From: CAYIRQ01 sp964365905 | GTDB taxonomy: Bacteria; Patescibacteriota; Gracilibacteria; Peribacterales; Peribacteraceae | Length of the DNA stretch: 9,060 nucleotides | Assembly: GCA_964365905.1 (NCBI GenBank) | Contig: CAYIRQ010000063.1 | Coordinates: 1 to 9,060, forward strand | Reading direction: 5' to 3' | Shown: in pieces, positions 1-6,598 of the stretch | How positions within the stretch are numbered: position 1 is the first letter of the stretch | Layout: each line of letters starts with the position of its first letter | Position numbers and translations under genes: made by a program | Notes under the pieces: model-generated | Database searches by the model: none | Seen by the model: only the letters and a program-made list of their open reading frames with translations | What the model was told of the DNA's origin: nothing

Positions 1-1097
1 CCGGAGGTTCCGATGCGGATACGCTCGATGGAGGAAGCAATACCGACATCTGCCACGGTGAAACCGTTTTCAATTGCGAAGATACATCGACCGCAGTGTC
101 CGAATGTCCCGCGGAAACCAAAGAGGAAGAAGAAATAGTCATTTCCGAGGAGCGCGACACGCAAATTCACATCGAGAAATTCTACGCGCTCGATCTTGGC
201 AATCCGCTCGCAACCGCTCCCGTGATTCTCCATCAAAGCTATCTTCGTGCTCCCCGCAGAATCCATCTTAAGGGAGAGCATCTCTTTGCCATCACGAACT
301 CCGACCGCACCCCCTATCTTCGCGTTCTCACGACTGACACGTTCGATCATATTGCAGATTGTGTTCTCCAAAATCGGGTTCGCGCGCAGGATCTTGTGAT
401 CGCAGACTCGTCAGCGTTCATTACCTTTGAGAAAAACCTCGGAGCCGAGTTCAGCGAGTACCCTCTGCGAATGGATGCCCTTGAGGATTGTGAGTACCTC
501 AATCGGAATGCGAAAAACAATAAGGAATTGCCTGATGGCGCACGAGCTATCGCGGTGCTTGATCCCCTTGATCTTGCGTTCATCACCGTTGGTCAGAATA
601 CCGCGGCAGTGCAGACAGTCGATCTTGCACAAAAAGACTCGCCTCCGCGCCTTCTCACAAAATTCCGCGGCGTCTGTGATGCTCTCTCGACGATTGGCTC
701 GTATCTCTTTGGCGCCTGTCGGGGGGACCGTACGACCATCACGGTCTTTAACGGAAAAAGTTCCGAAGAGGAGCATCTTCTCTTTGGCACCTATACCTCG
801 CCTCCCTTCGATGCAGGAAATGTTGATACGCAATGGCAGGAGATCACCTGGGATACCGCGGGGACAGGATCGATCGTTCTCCGGAGTCGTAGTGCGGATA
901 CCCTCGAACATCTTCATGGTGCCCGCTGGGTCGGTCCGGATGGAACGCGGGCATCCTCCTATGCGCAAGCAGAAGGAGAAACGCTCATGCTTCATGCGGA
1001 AAGCACAGGCAGTGAGTGGATACAGTGGAAGGCGTATCTCCAGGGAGACGGTACATCGACACCGGAACTTCAGCGCACCATTCTTACGTTTGAATGA
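1..1097 (+). CDS. C-terminal part of a large surface protein with a calcium-binding-like motif, propeller-like region and C-terminal beta-sandwich-like module
   Basis: The reading frame is open from the left edge (first full codon at 3) to a TGA at 1095-1097, so the start lies outside the window. The GTG at 96 is only an internal valine codon. The first residues read GGSDADTLDGGSNTDICHGE and then TVFNCED. This resembles the RTX/hemolysin-type 'DTLDGG...TD-C-GETV-NCE' motif common in extracellular proteins. After an acidic linker (TKEEEEI), about 200 residues alternate short strand-like stretches (HLKGEHLFAITNSD, RAIAVLDPLDLAFITVG, LSTIGSYLFGACRGD), which look like blades of a beta-propeller; this is inference. 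The last ~105 residues (GTYTSPPFDAG ... WIQWKAYLQGDGTSTPEL) look like the beta-sandwich module often seen at the end of bacterial surface proteins. The stop overlaps the start of the next prepilin gene (ATGA), so it is probably translated together with the pilin genes and may be a filament-tip or surface-display protein. Exact function is unknown. Confidence 0.75.
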   Translation, partial: GGSDADTLDGGSNTDICHGETVFNCEDTSTAVSECPAETKEEEEIVISEERDTQIHIEKFYALDLGNPLATAPVILHQSYLRAPRRIHLKGEHLFAITNSDRTPYLRVLTTDTFDHIADCVLQNRVRAQDLVIADSSAFITFEKNLGAEFSEYPLRMDALEDCEYLNRNAKNNKELPDGARAIAVLDPLDLAFITVGQNTAAVQTVDLAQKDSPPRLLTKFRGVCDALSTIGSYLFGACRGDRTTITVFNGKSSEEEHLLFGTYTSPPFDAGNVDTQWQEITWDTAGTGSIVLRSRSADTLEHLHGARWVGPDGTRASSYAQAEGETLMLHAESTGSEWIQWKAYLQGDGTSTPELQRTILTFE

Positions 1098-1615
1098 AGC
1101 ATGCCTCTGTCCGCAAAGGCTTTACGATGATCGAGCTCATCCTCTATGTCGCGCTCACGGCGATCATTGTGGTCGCACTCACACGTGTGCTTCTCACGAT
1201 TATCGGGACGAGGGAGCGCATCGAAAGCGTCAGTGTTGTGCAGCAGGAGGCACGCTTCGCGTTCAATCGGATCATCACGGAAACATTGCGATCGAAAGCC
1301 ATTCTTACGGGCGCAACTCTCTTTGATCTGCAGCAAGGATCTCTGGGGCTTCTCAGCTCTGGCTCCGGAGCTACACACACGACGATATTCTCACTTTCCG
1401 GCAGCACCATCTATGTTGCAGCGGGCGGGGGCGATGCGCTTCCCCTCACGTCTTCACGCACAAACGTGACAGAATTATTCTTCCACTCCCTTTCTTCGGA
1501 GCATCCGCCCCGCACGATCAGTATCCGGCTCCATGCAATGGATGCAATCGAAAAAGAGGGACAGAAAATGGACGAGGTGACATTTGAAACAACCGTTTCC
1601 CTCAGGAACAGATGA
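1094..1615 (+). CDS. Type IV prepilin-like minor pseudopilin (GspJ/PilW-like)
   Basis: A 173-residue protein with a classical class III signal peptide: basic MKHASVRKG, then FTMIELILYVALTAIIVVAL. Prepilin peptidase would cut after Gly9, leaving Phe10 as +1 and Glu14 as the conserved +5 glutamate. The hydrophobic helix covers about residues 12-33. The following QQEARFAFNRIITETLRS resembles the start of the globular domain of PilW/GspJ minor pilins, where 'QEARFAL-RI-RDLR' type segments are typical. The rest is a beta-rich pilin-type head (IFSLSGSTIYVAAGGG, RTISIRLHAMD). It should act in the inner membrane and periplasm or cell surface as a minor subunit that primes or tips a type IV pilus or pseudopilus. 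The ATG overlaps the upstream stop by 4 bp and its own TGA overlaps the next ATG by 4 bp, so translation is coupled. The class (prepilin) is sure, the subfamily less so. Confidence 0.88.
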   Translation: MKHASVRKGFTMIELILYVALTAIIVVALTRVLLTIIGTRERIESVSVVQQEARFAFNRIITETLRSKAILTGATLFDLQQGSLGLLSSGSGATHTTIFSLSGSTIYVAAGGGDALPLTSSRTNVTELFFHSLSSEHPPRTISIRLHAMDAIEKEGQKMDEVTFETTVSLRNR

Positions 1616-2013
1616 CACGTCAGATTGCCTCCTCCCGGCCCGGCGCCATGCTCCTCCTCACGGTAATGATCACGGGCACAGTCGCGCTCACGATCAGCCT
1701 TCACCTCGCATTCCGCGGCATGCATGAACTCGATATGGGATTTGCAGCGAGCCAATCTCTGGAATCACTTGCTCTTGCCGAAGGATGCAGAGAGGAAGCG
1801 TTGCTGCAGCTCATCCGTGATCCCCACTATACAGGCGGAACACTCGCGCTCGGGGATGGCACATGCGTCATCGCCGTGACGGAAGAAGGGAGCGAAGCTA
1901 CGATAGCGATCACGGCAACAATCGATCGCTGGACGCGACATCTGATGGCGCGCGTTGCGCTCTCTGGCCCACGCATCCGTCTCCTTGAATGGAGTGAAAC
2001 CGGGAACCCGTAA
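1612..2013 (+). CDS. PilX-like pseudopilin / pilus assembly protein
   Basis: A 133-residue protein with a short basic N-terminus (MTRQIASSRPG), one hydrophobic segment at about residues 12-32 (AMLLLTVMITGTVALTISL) and a small head. It lacks the FTxxE motif of true pilins but has the 'RxGA-hydrophobic' start of PilX-type proteins. Gly11-Ala12 could be a cleavage or junction point. The segment ALAEGCREEALLQLIRD followed by YTGGTLALGDGTC recalls PilX-like proteins in pilin operons of Patescibacteria (family memory, not a search). Cys59 and Cys85 may form a disulfide outside the membrane. It begins at the ATGA overlap with the upstream prepilin gene and ends 4 nt before the PilM-like start, placing it firmly in the pilus operon. 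Likely a minor filament subunit. Confidence 0.72.
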   Translation: MTRQIASSRPGAMLLLTVMITGTVALTISLHLAFRGMHELDMGFAASQSLESLALAEGCREEALLQLIRDPHYTGGTLALGDGTCVIAVTEEGSEATIAITATIDRWTRHLMARVALSGPRIRLLEWSETGNP

Positions 2014-2017
2014 ATCC

Positions 2018-3022
2018 ATGTTCTTCTCCTCTCCCCTGATCGGCCTCGAATTCACGGATCACGCGATCCGTGCCGTCGTGGCGCGACGTTCGTTCCTTCG
2101 GAGGGGGAAAAAAAAGGCGGACGCGACCATTCAGCTTCAATCGGAAGGGAAGATTCCCCAGCATTCCCTCGAGCAGGGCATCGTCAAGGATCGTGAGAAA
2201 TGTGCGGAAGCTCTCGATGATGTCATTACGAATCTCCATGTACCGACGCATCGGAAGAGAGCCGTACTCTGTTTGCCGGCAAGTAAGGTCTATACCTCCA
2301 TCCTCACGCTTCCCTCGCTCCCGTCCGGGAAAATGGAACGGGATGACCTCATACGAAGCACCGTCGCGGATATCATCCCGGAGCAGTCTTCGGATCTCAC
2401 GATCACGTCAACCGTTCTTCATAGTAGTGCAAAGGAGAGCGTCGTGGGGATCGCCGCCGTCGCAAGGACCGTACTGCAGGTGTATCTCGATCTCTGCAAG
2501 GATGCCGGGGTCGATATTCTTGGTGTGACAACGGCCCCTCTCGTGATTGCTGCAAGCCTTTCGGAGGGAGAGAATCTCTTCCTTCTCCTGCAGGGCGGAA
2601 TCAAGGGTGGAGGAGAAGTCACCGTGACGCTCTTTGACTCATTGTGGTCGATCGATGAAGAAGTGTTGCCGGGAGAGAGTGACAACGACACCGCGATCAA
2701 TGTTATCAATGAATTGCTTGCAGAAGGTAAAAGCAGGGATCACGTCATTGAGAAACTCTTCGTGCACGGGGGCTCCGCAATGCTCAATGCACTCAGAGAT
2801 GCAAACTTCCCCGATCTTCTCGTCGAAGAGGCGATGCCGACGCTCAAGCTCTCCGAAAAGAAATGGGCCGGACCGCTTGCCGCTTCCGCTCTCTCACCCG
2901 GAGCATACGTGAATCTTCTCAGGGAATCGACGGGATCCTCTCATCGGTGGATTCTCATCTCCCTCGCTCTTCTTGGAGTCTTTTCTCTCGGAGTCCTTCT
3001 TGCAGTCGTCGTATTTTCGTAG
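2018..3022 (+). CDS. pilM: PilM/GspL-like pilus assembly ATPase-fold protein with C-terminal membrane anchor
   Basis: A 334-residue protein. I place the start at the ATG at 2018, 4 nt after the previous stop, because the protein then begins MFFSSPLIGLEFTDHAIRAV, matching the PilM opening 'IGLDIGSSSIKAV' (phosphate-binding strand of the actin/FtsA fold). An in-frame ATG at 1955 would add residues from inside the upstream gene. Other PilM-like segments are LEQGIVKDREKCAEALDDVI, LCLPASKVYTSILTLPSL (residues ~87-104), EQSSDLTITSTV and the late FVHGGSAMLNAL, which corresponds to the adenosine-binding 'GGGA' turn. PilM normally sits in the cytoplasm and binds the PilN tail. Here the last ~26 residues (309-334, WILISLALLGVFSLGVLL inside) form a transmembrane helix that ends the protein. 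GspL has a PilM-like domain, a helix and a periplasmic domain; the periplasmic domain is missing here. No PilN or PilO gene follows. Confidence 0.75.
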   Translation: MFFSSPLIGLEFTDHAIRAVVARRSFLRRGKKKADATIQLQSEGKIPQHSLEQGIVKDREKCAEALDDVITNLHVPTHRKRAVLCLPASKVYTSILTLPSLPSGKMERDDLIRSTVADIIPEQSSDLTITSTVLHSSAKESVVGIAAVARTVLQVYLDLCKDAGVDILGVTTAPLVIAASLSEGENLFLLLQGGIKGGGEVTVTLFDSLWSIDEEVLPGESDNDTAINVINELLAEGKSRDHVIEKLFVHGGSAMLNALRDANFPDLLVEEAMPTLKLSEKKWAGPLAASALSPGAYVNLLRESTGSSHRWILISLALLGVFSLGVLLAVVVFS

Positions 3023-3124
3023 CGGGGGCTCTCAGTGAACAATTTTTGTATACGATGAAATGGATTTTCTGAGCTGCAAGCTCTTTCCTTTGCTCCTTCC
3101 TCGTGGCAGAGAGCAAGCTCAAAT
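3023..3124. other. Intergenic spacer between pilus operon and rsmH, with weak palindromes
   Basis: About 100 bp separates the pilM-like stop from rsmH, the longest gap in the left half. It holds a small inverted repeat GAGCT-GCA-AGCTC at 3071-3083 followed by a pyrimidine-rich run (TTTCCTTT), and a second small palindrome GAGC-AA-GCTC at 3111-3120. Both contain GCAAGCTC, so this 8-mer is directly repeated 37 bp apart. The first hairpin could be a weak terminator, but the stem is only 5 bp. A TACGAT (3051-3056) might serve as a -10 box for rsmH, but no -35 box stands at the right distance. GAGAG at 3109-3113 is a possible ribosome binding site for the GTG at 3125. Confidence 0.3.
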
Positions 3125-4030
3125 GTGTTGCATCAGCCGGTCCTTCAAAGCACCCTTATGGCGCTCATTCGTCCGCAGAAAGGTGAGCGTGTTCTCGATG
3201 TGACTCTCGGACTTGGGGGGCACGCGAAAGCATTCCTCGACCACATCGGAGAGAGTGGAACGCTCATCGGTCTCGATGCCGATCGGGAGAATCTCGAAGC
3301 AGCAGGAGTTTTTCTTCGCGCGAAGAAGGCAAGGAACGTGCAACTTCTCCATGCAAACTTTCGCGATCTGCCTTCTCTTCGACTCCCTCACTGCGACATT
3401 CTGCTTGCCGATCTCGGGTTAAGCTCTCCGCACCTCGATATTCCCGAACGAGGCTTCAGTTTCCGCTCCGATGCGCCGCTCGATAGCAGGTTCGATCGAT
3501 CGAAGGGAAAAACAGCAGCCGAGCTGCTCGCGTCCTCTTCAGAACACGAACTGCACCGGATTTTTCGGGAGTACGGAGAGGTGCCGGGAAGCGCACGACT
3601 TGCAAGAGCAATCAGAGAACGGCGTGAACAAGGGAAACCACCCGACAGAACGCGAGAACTTGTCGATATCGTTTCAGAAGTCTACGGTTGGAAAGCAACC
3701 TCTCTGCTCCCCCAGATCTTCCAGGCACTCCGCATTGCGGTGAACGATGAAATCGATGCTCTCACGACACTCCTCGAGTATGGCCCTACCCTACTTTCCG
3801 GGCACGGCCGCATGGCAATCATCTCCTACCACTCCCTCGAAGATCGTCTTGTGAAAGAGCGATTCCGAGAACTCTCCACCCCGGAGAAACACCCTCTCAC
3901 GGGTGCACCTCTGAAAGAGGCATCCTTTCGACTCTTGACGAAAAGAGCGATTCAAGCAGAAAATCCGGAGGTTGAGCGGAATCCTCGTGCCCGGAGCGCC
4001 CGCCTGCGCGCGATCGGAAGAACTCCTTGA
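3125..4030 (+). CDS. rsmH: 16S rRNA (cytosine(1402)-N(4))-methyltransferase RsmH (MraW)
   Basis: A 301-residue protein of normal family length. It transfers a methyl group from S-adenosylmethionine to N4 of C1402 in 16S rRNA in the cytoplasm. Family signatures appear in order: HQPVL at residues 3-7, the SAM-binding VLDVTLGLGGHAKAFL (23-38, usually DGTLGxGGH; here the first Gly is Val), LIGLDAD (48-53), DILLADLGLSSPHLD followed by ERGFSFRSDAPLDSRFD (91-124), FREYGEVPGSARLARAI (147-163), FQALRIAVNDEID (199-211), the catalytic-region SYHSLEDRLVKERF (234-248) and the C-terminal RNPRARSARLRA. The start is GTG at 3125, chosen because it places HQPVL a few residues from the N-terminus as in homologues; GAGAG lies 11 nt upstream. 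Its TGA overlaps the TTG start of the next gene. In many bacteria mraZ precedes rsmH; here no mraZ is seen and pilus genes precede it. Confidence 0.96.
   Translation: MLHQPVLQSTLMALIRPQKGERVLDVTLGLGGHAKAFLDHIGESGTLIGLDADRENLEAAGVFLRAKKARNVQLLHANFRDLPSLRLPHCDILLADLGLSSPHLDIPERGFSFRSDAPLDSRFDRSKGKTAAELLASSSEHELHRIFREYGEVPGSARLARAIRERREQGKPPDRTRELVDIVSEVYGWKATSLLPQIFQALRIAVNDEIDALTTLLEYGPTLLSGHGRMAIISYHSLEDRLVKERFRELSTPEKHPLTGAPLKEASFRLLTKRAIQAENPEVERNPRARSARLRAIGRTP
4016..4020 (+). promoter_or_regulatory. Ribosome binding site for the TTG start of the FtsL-like gene
   Basis: GGAAG inside the end of rsmH lies 6 nt before the TTG at 4027 and is the main reason to prefer that start over downstream ATGs. 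The TTGA overlap suggests reinitiation by ribosomes finishing rsmH. Confidence 0.4.
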
Positions 4031-4437
4031 ACGCCGCGCTCGTAAGCGTCCATTCCTTCATGCTCCTCATTCGGTTACCATCGGCAACCCTCCCCGAGAG
4101 ACGCGTCAGTCTCGGGCGCATGATGTCCCTGAGCACCGTGACGCTCCTCATCGTCACGGGAACTCTCATCATTTTCCTTGCGCTCCTCATCCTCTTCAAT
4201 GAAAATTACAATGCGACGAAAGGTTATAAGCTTCGAACGCTGGAGCGTGAGCGAAGCCAGCTGCTTCTCGCGGAAGAGATTCTCAAAATGCGCATCGCGG
4301 AGGCGCAATCCCTCGGGACGTTTCAGAATGACCCCCTCATTCTGAGCATGGTCGAGGTGAAAGGGGCAGAATACATCCGGGGAGATACGGCGGTTGCTGA
4401 GAAAATGCATAATGAAAAATTAAAAATGAAAAATTAA
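4027..4437 (+). CDS. FtsL/DivIC-like small membrane division protein
   Basis: A 136-residue protein with one transmembrane helix (about residues 37-58, VTLLIVTGTLIIFLALLILF) followed by a charged, probably coiled-coil stretch (about 64-97, KGYKLRTLERERSQLLLAEE). This topology, with a short cytoplasmic head and outside coiled coil, and the position directly after rsmH, is that of FtsL in the dcw cluster; FtsL works with FtsB/DivIC in the divisome. Primary sequence alone would not prove it. The chosen TTG start at 4027 overlaps the rsmH stop and has GGAAG at 4016-4020 six nt upstream. In-frame ATGs at 4060 and 4120 are alternatives without a clear ribosome site; the one at 4120 would leave a very short head before the helix. 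The last ten residues (127-136, MHNEKLKMKN) are encoded by an AT-rich repeat element and look added on. The expected next gene, ftsI, is absent. Confidence 0.68.
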   Translation: MNAALVSVHSFMLLIRLPSATLPERRVSLGRMMSLSTVTLLIVTGTLIIFLALLILFNENYNATKGYKLRTLERERSQLLLAEEILKMRIAEAQSLGTFQNDPLILSMVEVKGAEYIRGDTAVAEKMHNEKLKMKN

Positions 4438-4472
4438 TGAATTGGGAAATTGTACATTTTTCATTCTGCATT
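4404..4472. repeat. AT-rich inverted repeat made of 7-bp units (element 1)
   Basis: The left arm (4404-4438) reads as five consecutive 7-bp units, AAT followed by G or T and three variable bases; examples are AATGCAT and AATGAAA. The right arm (4445-4472) gives four such units on the opposite strand, beginning AATGCAG and AATGAAA. The outermost 17 bases of the two arms (4404-4420 and 4456-4472) are complementary except at one position, leaving a 35-nt centre. The element is far richer in A and T than its surroundings. It fills the space between the FtsL-like gene and the iron permease: its left arm encodes the last ten residues and holds the stop of the former, and its right arm ends 5 nt before the latter's ATG. 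It may be a non-autonomous mobile repeat or a structured RNA spacer. Confidence 0.7.
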
Positions 4473-4477
4473 TCGTC

Positions 4478-5305
4478 ATGACCGTTTCTCTCCTCATCAC
4501 CTTCCGCGAAACGCTTGAGATGACCCTCATCGTGGGGATTGTGCTTGCATACCTCCGGAAGACAGAAGCCCCGTACCTATTTCATCGAAGTGTGTGGGCA
4601 GGAGTCTTCGCAGCAATCATCGCAAGCACGATCCTTGCTGCACTCTTTGACCGTTTCCTTGGGGGATTCGGAGGGAGGCAAGAAGAAATCGTCGATGGCA
4701 TCCTTACGCTCGTTGCAGCGGTGCTCCTCACGTGGATGATCCATTGGATGAGGAGACAAGCGCATATTCGCCAGAACCTTGAAAGGAAAGTGGAGGCCCA
4801 TCAGACGGAGCAGGCACTCTTCGGTCTCTTTCTCCTCGTCTTTGCCTCTGTCCTGCGGGAAGGAATCGAAACAGTGATTTTCCTCAATGCAGCAGCTTCG
4901 ACTGGTCATAGCGACCTCTTCGGAGCAATGTTTGGGATCATTCTCGCACTCCTCCTTGGATTCCTCTTCTTCGCCGGGGCACACAAGATGCACCTCCGAT
5001 GGTTCTTTCGCATGACGAGCTCACTCCTCATCCTTTTTGCTGCAGGACTTGTTGCGTACGGCATTCATGAACTTCAGGAAGCGCATCTGCTTCCGTTCTT
5101 CACAACGGAAGCCTGGAACATGAATCATATTCTGAATGAAGAGGGATCTCTGGGATCGATCCTCAGAGGACTTCTCGGCTATAACGGGAATCCCTCCATC
5201 CTCGAAGCGCTGGCATACGGAATATTCCTCATGGCGATGGTGATTCTTTTTCTCGTTCCTTCACGAAAGCTATCGCTTCACGCTTCGACGTCACTTCCTT
5301 CGTAA
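4478..5305 (+). CDS. FTR1-family high-affinity iron permease
   Basis: A 275-residue integral membrane protein with about seven transmembrane helices. FTR1/EfeU proteins carry iron through the cytoplasmic membrane using two REXXE motifs. Both are present: RETLE at residues 10-14 (in LLITFRETLEMTLIVGIVLA) and REGIE at 127-131 (in FASVLREGIETVIFLNAA). An EEIVDG segment near 69-74 is also typical. The region after helix six contains a long outside loop (HELQEAHLLPFFTTEAWNMN) before the last helix (ILEALAYGIFLMAMVILFLV). I chose the ATG at 4478 because the protein then opens directly with helix one and its REXXE motif; an in-frame TTG at 4442 lies inside the AT-rich repeat. No EfeO, EfeB or ferroxidase partner is in the window, so this is a stand-alone permease here. 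The last 77 bp overlap the 3' end of cca on the other strand. Confidence 0.92.
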   Translation: MTVSLLITFRETLEMTLIVGIVLAYLRKTEAPYLFHRSVWAGVFAAIIASTILAALFDRFLGGFGGRQEEIVDGILTLVAAVLLTWMIHWMRRQAHIRQNLERKVEAHQTEQALFGLFLLVFASVLREGIETVIFLNAAASTGHSDLFGAMFGIILALLLGFLFFAGAHKMHLRWFFRMTSSLLILFAAGLVAYGIHELQEAHLLPFFTTEAWNMNHILNEEGSLGSILRGLLGYNGNPSILEALAYGIFLMAMVILFLVPSRKLSLHASTSLPS

Positions 5306-6596
5306 TCTGCTTGCCATAGAGTTCCCGGAGAATGGCACCCACCTCTTTTCCAGGCTTCAGGTGGAGAATTTCCATGATCTCTTCTCCCGAAAGAAGAGTC
5401 TTCGGAGGACTGGGGTGCGTATCGAGGAAGGAATGGTAATCCTGGAGAATAGCTTCGTAGAAATGAAAATCTGCGGGGTCCGTTCCTGCAATATCGAGGA
5501 AGAAAAGCTCCATGAGTTCGGGAAACCACGGATGGTAGTACCAGCGCGCCCTGCTCTCATCCGTCATTTCCGAAAAAGAATCCATCATCATGTGGTGTCG
5601 AATCATCCAGACGATCTTTTCTTTGCGCTTATTCGATGCCTGGAGTCGCCGGAGGGCCTGATCTGTCAGGTCCCCTGAGATCGACGCATGTTCGTCGAAG
5701 CGAATCCTTTCTTTGAGGGAGAAGGTTTTTGCTTTCCCGCAATCGTGAAAGAGCGCTGCGACCCGGACATCGGCGCCGTGCTCCGCGCTGAATGCCCTCG
5801 TGACGCTCAGCATGTGTTCCCACACATCCCCCTCATGATGGTAATCCGCAGGCTGCGGGATGCCTTTGCATGCGTAGAGTTCCGGGGAAATGTACGGAAG
5901 AATGCCGAGCTCCCAGAGATCTTCGAGGGCACGGTCGGGGTGAGGACCTGCGAGCATCTTATCGAGCTCCTCCAATTTCCGGTTCCCTGAGAGCGGTTCG
6001 ACGAGTGCCGCAAGCTCACGAAGCACGTGGTACGTCTCGGGATGATATTGCCCTTGCAGTCGTGCGCGGAAACGGACGGCGCGCATAATCCGGAGCGCAT
6101 CATGCCTGATCCGGATGGCGGGATCCTCAATGAAGCGGATGAGACGCTCACGGAGGTCATCCTCGCCGTGGTACGGATCATAGAGCTCGCGCGAAATCGG
6201 TTGGAAGTACATCGCATTGATCGTGAAGTCACGGCGCCTCGCATCCTGCTCGCGCTTCCCGAAGGAAACGGATTCAGGTCGCCTCCCGTCGGATGCGGCG
6301 TCATCTTCGCGGAAGGTAGTAATTTCAATGATAATTCCAGGGAAACGAACGCGCACGGTCCCAAGAGCCGCTGCGGAAGAATCGGCCTTGGGGAAAATCT
6401 TCTCCACCTCCGGCGGGAGCGCCGACGTTCCGACATCAATTTCATTTGGAACGTTCCCAAGGAACATGTCCCGGACACATCCTCCCACCCACCAGGTATC
6501 AAATCCTGCATCGGTGAGCCTTTCCACGACGTTGTAGGCTCGTTCCCCCAAGGGGGTTGCGAGGGTTTGATCGAGGATGGCTTTGGATAGGGACAC
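5229..6596 (-). CDS. cca: CCA tRNA nucleotidyltransferase with HD domain
   Basis: A 455-residue class II tRNA nucleotidyltransferase, which adds or repairs the 3' CCA end of tRNA with CTP and ATP. Visible motifs: VGGCVRD (37-43, GGxVRD), NEIDVGTSALPPEVEKIFPK (51-70, metal-binding motif, here Glu52-Ile-Asp54 where DxD is usual), GTVRVRFPGIIIEITTFRED, RRPESVSFG (105-113), ARRRDFTINAMYF (119-131), RFIEDPAIRIRHDALRIMRA and RAVRFRARL (154-180), then RKLEELDKMLAG (207-217). A C-terminal HD phosphohydrolase domain follows: HHEGDVWEHMLSV (253-265), AALFHDCGKAKTF (280-292) and DEHASISGD. The start is taken as GTG at 6594-6596, the first start after an in-frame stop; a TTG at codon 16 is possible, and later ones would remove GGxVRD. 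There is no clear ribosome site; the start is 2 nt from an AT-rich repeat. The 3' end overlaps the iron permease gene. Confidence 0.95.
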   Translation of the reverse strand: MSLSKAILDQTLATPLGERAYNVVERLTDAGFDTWWVGGCVRDMFLGNVPNEIDVGTSALPPEVEKIFPKADSSAAALGTVRVRFPGIIIEITTFREDDAASDGRRPESVSFGKREQDARRRDFTINAMYFQPISRELYDPYHGEDDLRERLIRFIEDPAIRIRHDALRIMRAVRFRARLQGQYHPETYHVLRELAALVEPLSGNRKLEELDKMLAGPHPDRALEDLWELGILPYISPELYACKGIPQPADYHHEGDVWEHMLSVTRAFSAEHGADVRVAALFHDCGKAKTFSLKERIRFDEHASISGDLTDQALRRLQASNKRKEKIVWMIRHHMMMDSFSEMTDESRARWYYHPWFPELMELFFLDIAGTDPADFHFYEAILQDYHSFLDTHPSPPKTLLSGEEIMEILHLKPGKEVGAILRELYGKQITKEVTSKREAIAFVKEREKESPSP

Positions 6597-6598
6597 TT

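Noticed and set aside
411..995. A 194-codon minus-strand frame inside the surface protein gene
   Set aside because: It is a shadow frame opposite a well-supported gene, with no family signature.
427..1326. A 299-codon open frame on the + strand crossing the surface protein and the first prepilin gene
   Set aside because: Its translation is Arg/Ser-rich with no recognisable motif, while the overlapping frames show clear surface-protein and prepilin signatures.
1955..2017. Upstream ATG for the PilM-like protein
   Set aside because: It lies inside the PilX-like gene; the family N-terminus fits the ATG at 2018.
3041..3056. Promoter for rsmH with TACGAT as -10
   Set aside because: No hexamer resembling TTGACA stands 16-18 nt upstream; too weak to list as a promoter.
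3023..3072. Frameshifted continuation of the PilM-like protein into a PilN-like domain
   Set aside because: The other + frame here runs only to 3072 and shows no hydrophobic or PilN-like sequence, so the TAG at 3020-3022 appears genuine.
4404..4472. Tandem heptads as a CRISPR array
   Set aside because: The units are 7 bp, degenerate and without spacers; no cas genes are present.
4442..4477. Upstream TTG start extending the iron permease by 12 residues
   Set aside because: The extra codons lie in the AT-rich repeat, and the REXXE-bearing first helix begins naturally at the ATG at 4478.
6027..6590. A 187-codon + strand frame opposite cca
   Set aside because: It is antisense to the strongly conserved catalytic domain of cca and has no motif or plausible start context.
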